Of a stretch of DNA of 64,000 nucleotides, positions 44,414 through 52,144 are shown piece by piece. The first letter of the stretch is position 1. Each line of letters opens with the position of its first letter. The stretch is taken from positions 152,667-216,666 of the forward strand of contig JAFEAF010000002.1 in the NCBI GenBank assembly GCA_018266555.1. The letters run 5' to 3'. The notes beneath the pieces are model-generated. The model saw only the letters and a list, made by a program, of their open reading frames with translations. It did not search any database and was not told the origin of the DNA. The translations under genes were made by a program, and so were the position numbers. The DNA comes from Bacteroidota bacterium (GTDB lineage: Bacteria > Bacteroidota > Bacteroidia > Chitinophagales > Chitinophagaceae).

Positions 44414-46402
44414 TCAGTTTTCATTCCATACATTATTTTTCCTGTTGCTGTCCGGTAATTTATTATCCGGATCCACAATAACAGATAGAACAGGCCGGGT
44501 GGTTTGTAAATGTTGAGTATGTGTATTTCCCTGCAGCCATGTTTCAACTGGTAATGATAAATTCAAAGTCTCTCCGTTTTTGAAAACAACACGAAGAGTT
44601 AGCGGCAAAGCCATTTTTTGAAGATTCACTAATGTTACATCAATTCCATTCTTCGTATCGTTATTGGTATAAGATACTGACTGTATTGCAACATCGAATT
44701 GCCAGTTATTATAAAACCATTCTTTCCAAAACCATGATAAGTCTTCTCCCGATTCATTTTCCATGGTTCTGAAAAAATCATCAGGAGCAGGATGCTTGTA
44801 TGCCCAATACTCAATATATTTTTTAAAGGCATAATCAAAACGGTCTTTTCCTAAAATTTCTTCCCGCAGCATCACCAGGCCGAAAGCAGGTTTGAAATAT
44901 ACCAACGGATGGCGGTATTTTTCTGTAAGCATATCAGCTCTCACCATCATGTTGGGAGCCGAAGAATCTTTCAATAACGGAATGATTTCATCCGCAGGAT
45001 TTCCTTTTCCCGGCGCATATTCTCCATCCCTTTTGGGAGCATATTCACCATTATTAAATGCATCAGCGGCATATACATCAATAAATGTATTAAAGCCTTC
45101 GTCCATCCAGGCATAGCGTCTTTCATTACTACCCACAATCATGGGAAACCAGTTGTGCCCGATTTCATGTGCCGTCACCCAATACAATTCACCCGCCTTA
45201 TCTCTCCATCCGTCAAATACAATTCCGGGATATTCCATTCCACCTGCTTGCCCGGCTTCATTCACGGCAACAGGATAGGGATATACAAACCATTTTTCAG
45301 AAAAAAATTCAATGGATTTTTTTAAATATTCTGTTGCTCTTCCCCAGGCATTTACTCCGGCGCTTTCCACCGGGTACACAGACATCGCCAATGCCTTTTT
45401 CCCATTCGGCAAATTCACTCTTGCCGCATCCCACATATATGCTTTGGATACTCCAAAAGCCACATCACGGGTATTGAACATTTTAAAATGCCAGCTTACC
45501 GGTTTAGTGTTCATTTTTTTTCCTGCTTCATTATTCACGTCATCTTCTGAACGAATCATAATGGTTTTATCACTTTCCCGGGCTTCGTTTAGTCTTGACA
45601 TTTGTTTTGCATTCAATACTTCCTTTTCATTTTGCAATTCACCGCTGCCCGCAACAATCATTCCAGCAGGAACGGTAACTGTATAATCAAAATCACCATA
45701 CTCACAATAAAATTCACCGCTGCCTAAAAAGGGTAATGCATCCCATCCATGCAGGTCATCATATACACATACCCGGGGATACCACTGTGCAACCTCATAA
45801 ACTTTCCCGTTTTTTGTTGAATACACATCGGTTCTTCCACCGAATGTTCCCGGAATAGTGTAATGATATTTTATCTGAATTTTTAATTTTTCTTTTGACA
45901 ATAACGGTTGTGGTAAACGCAGTTGCATTCTTGTATCATTAATAATATAGTCTGCCTTTATAGTTTTACCCTTATAAGTAATCGTGATATTATCAAAATG
46001 ATAACCATCGGTACTTCCCTTATTTGTCCACTTGAGCCGGCGAGGTGAGGAAGTATAAAAATTAGAGCGGGCATCTTCCCGGTATGTATTCTGATCAAGC
46101 TCCAGCCAAAGAGATGACAACGGATCAGGACTATTATTTGAATACACTATTGTCTCTGATCCGCTGAGTATATTGGTAATGGTATCTATTTTGGCATGAA
46201 GTAAATAATCCGCCCTGTTCTGCCAGTACTTTGGACCGGGTGTGCCATTTGAGGAACGGAATTCATTCCCGTTTTTGGTATAAAAGTTTTGTGCAAACAA
46301 TTCATGTGGATCGAAAACGGAAATGGCAGAGTTTGTTTGTGCCAAAGAAGAGCCAAACAGGAAGAAACTAATTACGAAAAGATATGTGTTTTTGAAGTGC
46401 AT
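44414..46402 (-). CDS. Exported M1-family zinc aminopeptidase
   Basis: A 662-residue exported peptidase with a signal peptide (KNTYLFVISFFLFGSSLAQ); ATG 46402 was chosen over an in-frame upstream start because it begins the signal. The catalytic domain has the exopeptidase-type GGMEYPGIVF and the zinc motif HEIGHNWFPMIVGSNERRYAWMDEGFNTF (HExxH, then the third ligand Glu 19 residues on). Related Bacteroidota enzymes trim N-terminal residues from peptides in the periplasm. It converges on the E1 gene with a two-base gap. Confidence 0.93.
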   Translation of the reverse strand: MHFKNTYLFVISFFLFGSSLAQTNSAISVFDPHELFAQNFYTKNGNEFRSSNGTPGPKYWQNRADYLLHAKIDTITNILSGSETIVYSNNSPDPLSSLWLELDQNTYREDARSNFYTSSPRRLKWTNKGSTDGYHFDNITITYKGKTIKADYIINDTRMQLRLPQPLLSKEKLKIQIKYHYTIPGTFGGRTDVYSTKNGKVYEVAQWYPRVCVYDDLHGWDALPFLGSGEFYCEYGDFDYTVTVPAGMIVAGSGELQNEKEVLNAKQMSRLNEARESDKTIMIRSEDDVNNEAGKKMNTKPVSWHFKMFNTRDVAFGVSKAYMWDAARVNLPNGKKALAMSVYPVESAGVNAWGRATEYLKKSIEFFSEKWFVYPYPVAVNEAGQAGGMEYPGIVFDGWRDKAGELYWVTAHEIGHNWFPMIVGSNERRYAWMDEGFNTFIDVYAADAFNNGEYAPKRDGEYAPGKGNPADEIIPLLKDSSAPNMMVRADMLTEKYRHPLVYFKPAFGLVMLREEILGKDRFDYAFKKYIEYWAYKHPAPDDFFRTMENESGEDLSWFWKEWFYNNWQFDVAIQSVSYTNNDTKNGIDVTLVNLQKMALPLTLRVVFKNGETLNLSLPVETWLQGNTHTQHLQTTRPVLSVIVDPDNKLPDSNRKNNVWNEN

Positions 46403-46725
46403 GAAAAAAAATTTGAATTTAAAATTGCCTTGCAAAGCAAATGAAATTAATACAGAATCGGAGGTTTGTGGCTAATCGTGTTTTAAAAAATATCGCCCCT
46501 CCGGGGCTTAACCTTGTTATTGGACAATTATTTCTACCCAAATTCCAGCCATACTGGCTTATATTAATGTCATACTTATTTCAAATTGAAAAGCATTAAT
46601 ACCGTAAAATAAGAATTAGCCGGTTTATTTGCGGTTTTCTTCTTAACTTTTCCCTGCTTACTACCCACTCAATATTTGAAGTTTTTATACCAACGACATA
46701 TTTATTCAATTTTAAATTTACAATT
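46403..46725. other. Intergenic region upstream of the M1 peptidase gene
   Basis: 323 bases without a gene. It holds the divergent promoter region for the M1 peptidase (-) and the 97-residue protein (+). A hairpin GCCCC-TCC-GGGGC (46495-46507) of the kind common in Bacteroidota spacers is the only structure noted. Confidence 0.55.
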
Positions 46726-47019
46726 ATGTACATCGTAAGAGACATCTTCAACCTGAAGTATGGGCATTTTCGCCCCGTAAAAGCCATGATGGAAGAAGCA
46801 ATGAAAATGGGAATGATGCCGCAAAAAAACAACCGGATTCTCAGCGATTTCACAGGGGGCGCTTACCGTGTTATTATGGAAACCAGTTTTGAATCATTAT
46901 CCGACTTTGAAAAAGAATTAAGCCGGGATATGTCAAAACCGGAGTTCCAGGAATGGTATAAAAAATTTACCGAGCATGTAATCAGTGGCGAAAGAGAAAT
47001 CCTGAAAGTGATTATGTGA
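46726..47019 (+). CDS. Small alpha/beta-barrel-like protein of unknown function
   Basis: A 97-residue soluble protein (MYIVRDIFNLKYGHFRPVKA, then VIMETSFESLSDFEKELSRDM and a final GEREILKVIM). The alternating strand-helix-strand pattern and length suggest a ferredoxin-like dimeric alpha/beta barrel, as in NIPSNAP or ABM-type proteins. Only the fold is guessed; no ligand or activity is evident. It converges on the next gene with a four-base gap. Confidence 0.72.
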   Translation: MYIVRDIFNLKYGHFRPVKAMMEEAMKMGMMPQKNNRILSDFTGGAYRVIMETSFESLSDFEKELSRDMSKPEFQEWYKKFTEHVISGEREILKVIM

Positions 47020-47023
47020 TCAT

Positions 47024-47500
47024 TTAAATTTTAGGAGGCGGCGGTGGCGGCGGTGTTGATACAGGCACCGGCATCTTCGACTGAATAAGACTGAGTGCTC
47101 TTAAAGTTTCGCTGCTGTCATTTGAAAATGCTCCCATTTTATAAGAATCGAAATAATATTTTTGACCATTGGGAGCAGTGATAGAAAACCATTTCAACTT
47201 TCGCCAATCCGCTTCCTGTTGCACCCTGCATTCTGACAGATTAAATACCCAGGGTGTGGCACTTGTTTTACTTTTATAATAAACCGTTCTGCCAACGAGG
47301 TATAAAATTCCTACGGAGTCATATACCTTAAGAGATTTTTGGTAACGTTCGGGTGAGGCATAATAAAAAAGAGCAGAGTATTCCACACCGGGTTCTTTAA
47401 GGCTTGCCTTAAGGCTATTAAATTTCTGGCTTCTTGCAATCAGAACGATGATGATGCCAATGACGGCGCCGATGGCTCCAAAGAGGGCTCCTGTTAACAT
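47024..47500 (-). CDS. Single-pass membrane protein of unknown function
   Basis: A 158-residue protein with a Gly/Ile-rich N-terminal membrane segment (LFGAIGAVIGIIIVLIAR) and a soluble, probably beta-rich domain (ALFYYASPERYQKSLKVYDS, LVGRTVYYKSKTSATPWVFN). It ends in a Pro-rich tail with seven consecutive prolines. No family is recognised. It is the last gene of the long minus-strand series, 79 bases after the amidohydrolase. Confidence 0.68.
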   Translation of the reverse strand: MLTGALFGAIGAVIGIIIVLIARSQKFNSLKASLKEPGVEYSALFYYASPERYQKSLKVYDSVGILYLVGRTVYYKSKTSATPWVFNLSECRVQQEADWRKLKWFSITAPNGQKYYFDSYKMGAFSNDSSETLRALSLIQSKMPVPVSTPPPPPPPKI

Positions 47501-47579
47501 ATTTGTTGATTTATTGATTTATAAACGAAATGAAAGAACATTGCATTTCCAAATCAAATCCCCCCCGATACCCGGATGC

Positions 47580-49004
47580 TTAATAAAGCCCTACTTTTTC
47601 TTTTACCGATTCAAAGATTTTTTTCGAGTCAAAACCTACCCCATTTTTAAAAACAATTTCCGTATTGCGAATATCGCTGATATTTTTTTCAGGATCGCCA
47701 TTTATTAAAACCAGGTCTGCTCTTTTGCCCACATTGATAGTGCCGATTTCATTTTGTTTTCCAAGATATTCTGCTGCATTCAGGCTGCATATTTTAATAG
47801 CTTGTGTCAATGTAAAACCGGCTTCCATCAAAAGTTCGGGTACAATACGATCCGCATAACCGGGGATCACCCTGCCGGCGCCTGTGGGGTCAATACCTGC
47901 AAGCAACCGGCCACCCATATCTACAAATTGTTTTTCCCAAAACATTTCTTTTTTGAGCATTACGGTAGCTATGGAATCTTTATTTACATACTCAGAGTAT
48001 TCCTTTTCAATTTTCTCTTTTATCTGTGAAACCAGCGCCTCCCCGCCGCCACCCGGAAAAATTTCATAACCGGTAGCCGGCAAAAAAACAGGAAGTGTAG
48101 AAGTGATGGCAACATTTTTTTTAATTAAATATTGCGCCAGCGATTTCATCTCTTCGCTGTTTTCGGGCAATTGAAGCATGGATATAAACTGCGCCCGGTT
48201 ATTACATTGATCTTCTTTTTTGTCTTTTTCAAAATCACTACTTACATAAAAACCGTGTTCCAGGTTATCAATACCCAGGTCAGCAGCTTCACGAAAAGTA
48301 ATGGAACAAAGATGCCCTGTAATTTTTATTCCTCTCTTATGCGCTGCATCTATAGCGGCTTTAGCATCTGCCCGGGTCAGGTCCATATATAATTTAAACG
48401 AAGAGCATCCCATATCTGCCCAATAGTTCACTTCTTTAGCAGCATCTTCGGGACTTTTTATATACAGCATTTCAGGAATGGGGATTCCCTCCCTTTCGAT
48501 ATAAGGTCCGGTTACATCTAAGTTGGGGCCGATCATTTTTCCGGAATTAATATCATTGCGAATGTTCAGATCCGTCTGTGGCTCTACGCTGCCGGTTGTC
48601 CGCATAGTGGTCACGCCACCGGCGAGATATAATTTCGGGAAAGAAGAAGGCATGGCTAATCCTAAATAATAAGGCGGTTGATATTCGCCATAAAATAAAT
48701 GTTCATGCATCATGATCATTCCGGGGATAACCGTTTTGCCGGAACAGTCTATTGTTTTTGCATTCCCGGGAACAGGAATACTGTTTCCAACCTTTGCAAT
48801 TTTTCCGTTAATGATAAGAATGGTTTGATCGGGCTTTGACGGGCCGCCGGTGCCGTCAATAATTTTTGCATGAAGTAATGCCAGCGTATCTGAGTTGACG
48901 CTGATGAATTGTTTTACAGCATCGCTAAATTGCTGTGCGTTGATCCGGATGCAGATACTGCACACAGAAAAAACAGCGATGATGAACCGGATATCTTTTT
49001 TCAT
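47580..49004 (-). CDS. Exported amidohydrolase-superfamily protein
   Basis: A 474-residue metal-dependent hydrolase with a signal peptide (IRFIIAVFSVCSICIRINAQ). The barrel metal ligands are visible in VIPGMIMMHEHLF (HxH), GIKITGHLCSITF and GIDNLEHGFY. The C-terminal strand cap is GTINVGKRADLVLINGDPEK. The closest known types are imidazolonepropionase-like and prolidase-like exported amidohydrolases that act on cyclic amides or dipeptides. It is 84 bases after the DUF2165 gene. Substrate unknown. Confidence 0.88.
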   Translation of the reverse strand: MKKDIRFIIAVFSVCSICIRINAQQFSDAVKQFISVNSDTLALLHAKIIDGTGGPSKPDQTILIINGKIAKVGNSIPVPGNAKTIDCSGKTVIPGMIMMHEHLFYGEYQPPYYLGLAMPSSFPKLYLAGGVTTMRTTGSVEPQTDLNIRNDINSGKMIGPNLDVTGPYIEREGIPIPEMLYIKSPEDAAKEVNYWADMGCSSFKLYMDLTRADAKAAIDAAHKRGIKITGHLCSITFREAADLGIDNLEHGFYVSSDFEKDKKEDQCNNRAQFISMLQLPENSEEMKSLAQYLIKKNVAITSTLPVFLPATGYEIFPGGGGEALVSQIKEKIEKEYSEYVNKDSIATVMLKKEMFWEKQFVDMGGRLLAGIDPTGAGRVIPGYADRIVPELLMEAGFTLTQAIKICSLNAAEYLGKQNEIGTINVGKRADLVLINGDPEKNISDIRNTEIVFKNGVGFDSKKIFESVKEKVGLY

Positions 49005-49088
49005 GTCCGTTTTTTTATTAAAGATATTCTATCTACTGAAAGTAAGGAACAATTTGTTAACGTATCAATATCAGGTCAAGTTACTGAT

Positions 49089-49589
49089 TTATTCATCTTT
49101 AAAATGCAATAAGAGCAAAACCAAAACTAAAAAGCCAAGCACTCTTTCGGCAGCAGCTAATCCGTTCCATGTCGCACTTTGCCACATGGCAAACCATTCG
49201 CCACCGATCACTTCAAAGCCCACGAACCAAACAAGAATACCAATGACAATGCCAGCCACCGCCCAATTTTTGGAGGCATGAAAAATAGTGCTATCTTTTT
49301 TCAGGCTTCTCAACATTTGCCAGCTTCCTTTGATACAGCAAAATGCCATGAATGCTTCCAGCAGAATAATAAAAATGTACCCGGCATGAAAAAGAAATGG
49401 ATTGTTGATGCTTCTGTAGTGCAAATGGCTGTCCGGAAATGTGGTATCCATTTTCAGCACATGTTCAACAAATAAATAATTGGAATAATAATCCGTGGTA
49501 TTTCCAATAACCACTAACAAAGTAAACAAACCGATTGCTGCAACAGAAATAGTTTTTGCCAGTCGAAATAAAAAAGAAGTGGAGTACAT
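49089..49589 (-). CDS. DUF2165-family small integral membrane protein
   Basis: A 166-residue membrane protein with four helices (SVAAIGLFTLLVVIGNTTDY, AGYIFIILLEAFMAFCCIKG, WAVAGIVIGILVWFVGFEVI, VLGFLVLVLLLLHF). The segment NTTDYYSNYLFVEHVLKMDTTFPDS and WFVGFEVIGGEWFAMWQS are hallmarks of DUF2165. Function is unknown. Its start is only 10 bases after the stop codon of the truncated 24-codon paralogue, so it appears to be transcribed with the His-rich array. Confidence 0.88.
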   Translation of the reverse strand: MYSTSFLFRLAKTISVAAIGLFTLLVVIGNTTDYYSNYLFVEHVLKMDTTFPDSHLHYRSINNPFLFHAGYIFIILLEAFMAFCCIKGSWQMLRSLKKDSTIFHASKNWAVAGIVIGILVWFVGFEVIGGEWFAMWQSATWNGLAAAERVLGFLVLVLLLLHFKDE

Positions 49590-49599
49590 ATATAGAAAT

Positions 49600-49674
49600 T
49601 TATTTCAGTGTTGTTTCCAAAAAATATTCTTTGAATTTCTTTTGCTCTACTTTAGGATGGTGATGGACTTCCAT
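49600..49674 (-). pseudogene. Truncated tenth copy of the His-rich single-TM family (24 codons)
   Basis: Reads MEVHHHPKVEQKKFKEYFLE and ends four codons later in a stop. The first 20 residues align with the N-terminus of the neighbouring paralogue at 49677-50432 (MEVHHHPH...KKFKEYFLEF), but the membrane segment and the remainder of the protein are missing. The ATG lies two bases after the stop of that paralogue, and the DUF2165 gene starts 10 bases further. Either a remnant of a deleted copy or a short leader peptide that couples translation of DUF2165; I favour a remnant. Confidence 0.65.
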
Positions 49675-49676
49675 AA

Positions 49677-50432
49677 TTAATGATTTGAATACCGTTTATC
49701 TAAATATTTTAAAAGATCAACCATGCTTTTCCTGTAAAACTGTTCATACATTATGAGTGTTACTAAAGTTCCGTTTGCATTTCCGATTTTATTATATAAT
49801 TGAACTATCTCGTCTTTGTTGTATTGAGTAAAAACCCGGTAATTCGTTCTGAATTTAAATAAGGTCGTATCTGTAAAATTAGTAGCGGGTTGCGGCAACC
49901 GCATTATTTTCTGCGCCTGGTGAGCAGCATCCCAATAGGTACTTAACCAAAAATCATTATTGAATTTTAATCTATTGTTATAAACTCTGCTGATGGAATC
50001 AATCGTTGCTTTACTTCTGAAAACACTGAAGCCACCTGACTTTAATTGACTAATGGTATTATCATTTTGTTCAAAAATGGGGATTAGGGAATAGAATGGA
50101 AAGAAATGATACAAAAAACTGTCCTGTTTGTTTATTTCTGTTAAAAATTCTATTGGCATGTTTAAAGCACTGTCAAGGTGCCGATGCCATAAATTTTGAA
50201 ACAAAACCATTGAATCAAGTTGAATGATATCATTGCTAAGGTCTAAACGCAGGTTCTGGATATAATGGTTCTCTTTTTCTTTATTGACAAAAGATTCTCT
50301 GACATTTTCTGCAACGAAACCCATTGTTACAGCAAGGAATATCATTAAGAATTCCAGAAAATATTCTTTGAATTTTTTCCCTGCCTTTCCGGCAGGCAGG
50401 TTCTCTATATGTGGATGATGATGTACTTCCAT
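49677..50432 (-). CDS. His-rich single-TM paralogue 9 (with palindrome-derived insert)
   Basis: A 251-residue member of the array family. It starts MEVHHHPHIENLPAGKAGKK, then one membrane segment (FLEFLMIFLAVTMGFVAENV), a charged helix (NKEKENHYIQNLRLDLSNDI), and a central TISQLKSGGFSVFRSKATID motif that corresponds to QLKNSGSLRLIR in the others. The end is diverged (LLKYLDKRYSNH). Residues LPAGKAG are encoded by an inserted palindrome (50379-50400) absent from all paralogues. It is the last full copy before the truncated one, 58 bases after paralogue 8. Function unknown. Confidence 0.85.
   Translation of the reverse strand: MEVHHHPHIENLPAGKAGKKFKEYFLEFLMIFLAVTMGFVAENVRESFVNKEKENHYIQNLRLDLSNDIIQLDSMVLFQNLWHRHLDSALNMPIEFLTEINKQDSFLYHFFPFYSLIPIFEQNDNTISQLKSGGFSVFRSKATIDSISRVYNNRLKFNNDFWLSTYWDAAHQAQKIMRLPQPATNFTDTTLFKFRTNYRVFTQYNKDEIVQLYNKIGNANGTLVTLIMYEQFYRKSMVDLLKYLDKRYSNH
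50379..50400. repeat. Palindromic insert encoding LPAGKAG
   Basis: CCTGCCTTTCCGGCAGG followed by CAGG: CCTGCC pairs with GGCAGG. Comparison with the paralogous N-termini (MEVHHHPHVAKKSFKEY) shows it is an in-frame insertion between the His cluster and the KKFKEY segment. Similar short palindromes occur as dispersed repeats in Bacteroidota genomes. Confidence 0.72.
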
Positions 50433-50490
50433 ACTTTATTCTTTTGAATGATGGATGTTAAATTTAGGTATCTGTTATACAACATTATTT

Positions 50491-51249
50491 CTAATTAATG
50501 TGATATTGATCTCTGAACAATCTCAATAGTTGAATATCCCCATTTAATATATCTCTATAAAAACTCAGCAGGTCTTTTGTTTTAAAATCAATCTGATCCA
50601 GCTTAGTTAGAAAGTTTTTAAACATTGCTTTGTCATAGGTCTTGAATTGTACCGAATTGGGAATATCGCTGTCATTAAGAAAATAATTATTGATGGCCAG
50701 CCTGTCCAATAACTTTCGGATATCCTGCCTGTTTACTAAAGAAACAAAACTGGTATCAATAGAATGCCGTAATCCCGATAAGAATTCACTATACATAATA
50801 AAGTTATTCAGGTTGGCATTGTAATTCAACATCTCTGTTTTTACCTGTTCATTTTTTATCAAATTAAAAGTAAAAGGATCCTTCAGCGTGGATTGTGCAA
50901 TGGCGGGAGGTGTATAAAGTTCCCAATAAGTCGAATTGAACAAAGATTTGCAGATTTTTCTCTCATTTCCTTTCAGGGGCAACGAATCTATTTCATTGTG
51001 AGAAGAATCTATCCAGGAATGGAAGGTGGGAATATAGTCATCAATCAAATGATGTAAACGTATTGTATCCTTTTCAAGATCTTTTTTTAATGCAAGGATA
51101 ATTTGCTTTTCCTTTTTTTTATCCGCAATATGCTCCCGCAAGCTCTCTGCAAAAAAACCCAAAGTAACGGCAAGAAAAATCATAATGAATTCAAGAAGAT
51201 ATTCCTTGAAAGACTTTTTAGCAACATGCGGATGATGGTGTACTTCCAT
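50491..51249 (-). CDS. His-rich single-TM paralogue 8
   Basis: A 252-residue member. MEVHHHPHVAKKSFKEYLLE leads into the membrane segment FIMIFLAVTLGFFAESLREH, then the charged helix KKKEKQIILALKKDLEKDTI. The central motif has drifted (STLKDPFTFNLIKNEQVKTE instead of QLKNSG...), and the C-terminus is LLRLFRDQYHIN. It belongs with paralogue 9 in a more diverged subgroup (HHHPH start, IFLAVT membrane core). Spacer to paralogue 9 is 58 bases; it carries no inverted-repeat block. No enzymatic motif is visible. Confidence 0.85.
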   Translation of the reverse strand: MEVHHHPHVAKKSFKEYLLEFIMIFLAVTLGFFAESLREHIADKKKEKQIILALKKDLEKDTIRLHHLIDDYIPTFHSWIDSSHNEIDSLPLKGNERKICKSLFNSTYWELYTPPAIAQSTLKDPFTFNLIKNEQVKTEMLNYNANLNNFIMYSEFLSGLRHSIDTSFVSLVNRQDIRKLLDRLAINNYFLNDSDIPNSVQFKTYDKAMFKNFLTKLDQIDFKTKDLLSFYRDILNGDIQLLRLFRDQYHIN

Positions 51250-51324
51250 TTTTAAAGTTCAAATTTTAGTGATTAGAATTATTAATTAAATATTGATTCA
51301 TGATGAAGTTACTCTTAATTGATT

Positions 51325-52074
51325 TTACTTCAGGCCATATTCTTGCTTTATCAGCTTTATTAAATTCGTTGCCATCTCTTTGGCGGCTTTCATGTTTATG
51401 ATGTAATTGTTTAAAACAAACTGGGAACTGTGGCAACGGTTAGCATATTCTGCCAGTAATTTGGGATCGTCGTTGATGAGCTTTGCTTCCGGTAAGACGA
51501 AAAAATCAGATTGTAAAGGATCCTGTATATTACTAGACTGTATATATTTATTATTAAAGAGTCTTACTCCTATATCCCCGGCTTTACTTTTCACCATTTC
51601 TAATCGGGCTCTGATATCATCTGCCACTTTAATAATGCTCCAATAATTCCTGATCGAATCTACTACCTGCTTATTTCTTATTAACCGCATGGTACCTGAG
51701 TTTTTTAGTTGCGAAGAAGTTCTGTCTTCAAAATCAATACTTACCACCCGTCCGGCCTGTAAGGTTAGCTGGTATAGCTTTACAATACTGTCTTTATGTA
51801 AAGGTTCATTATTGAGGAATAAAACCAATCTTTCCGTGCGTTCACTTATTCCCTGGCTAAATGGAATTTCGTCATTTAAATTCATTGTATCTGTTTGCAG
51901 ATCTTCTACCAGCGAATGCATGTATTCCTTTTCCTGCCGGCGCTCCACTAAATGTTCTCTGAAGTTCTCTGCTAAAAACCCGCAGAACACAGCCAGGAAT
52001 AACATAAGAAACTCCCAGAAATATTGTTTCCAACTTTTTTTGCCATGATTATGGGGGTGTGTATGTACTTCCAT
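51325..52074 (-). CDS. His-rich single-TM paralogue 7
   Basis: A 249-residue member. Start MEVHTHPHNHGKKSWKQYFW at ATG 52074; an in-frame upstream Met would add 11 residues (NKHRPKTINH) that no paralogue has. Membrane segment FLMLFLAVFCGFLAENFREH, charged helix RRQEKEYMHSLVEDLQTDTM, central motif SSQLKNSGTMRLIRNKQVVD, end LIKLIKQEYGLK. It closely resembles the core subgroup (paralogues 3-5) despite lying beyond the acylase gene, which argues that the acylase gene was inserted into an existing array. It is 70 bases after the acylase gene. Confidence 0.87.
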   Translation of the reverse strand: MEVHTHPHNHGKKSWKQYFWEFLMLFLAVFCGFLAENFREHLVERRQEKEYMHSLVEDLQTDTMNLNDEIPFSQGISERTERLVLFLNNEPLHKDSIVKLYQLTLQAGRVVSIDFEDRTSSQLKNSGTMRLIRNKQVVDSIRNYWSIIKVADDIRARLEMVKSKAGDIGVRLFNNKYIQSSNIQDPLQSDFFVLPEAKLINDDPKLLAEYANRCHSSQFVLNNYIINMKAAKEMATNLIKLIKQEYGLK

Positions 52075-52144
52075 GTGGTTTATTGTTTTGGGTCTATGCT
52101 TATTCATTCACTGTTCCCTATTCACCATTCACTTACTGTAATAA

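Noticed and set aside
46495-46507. GCCCC-TCC-GGGGC hairpin as a terminator
   Set aside because: It lacks a T-run and lies upstream, not downstream, of both neighbouring genes.
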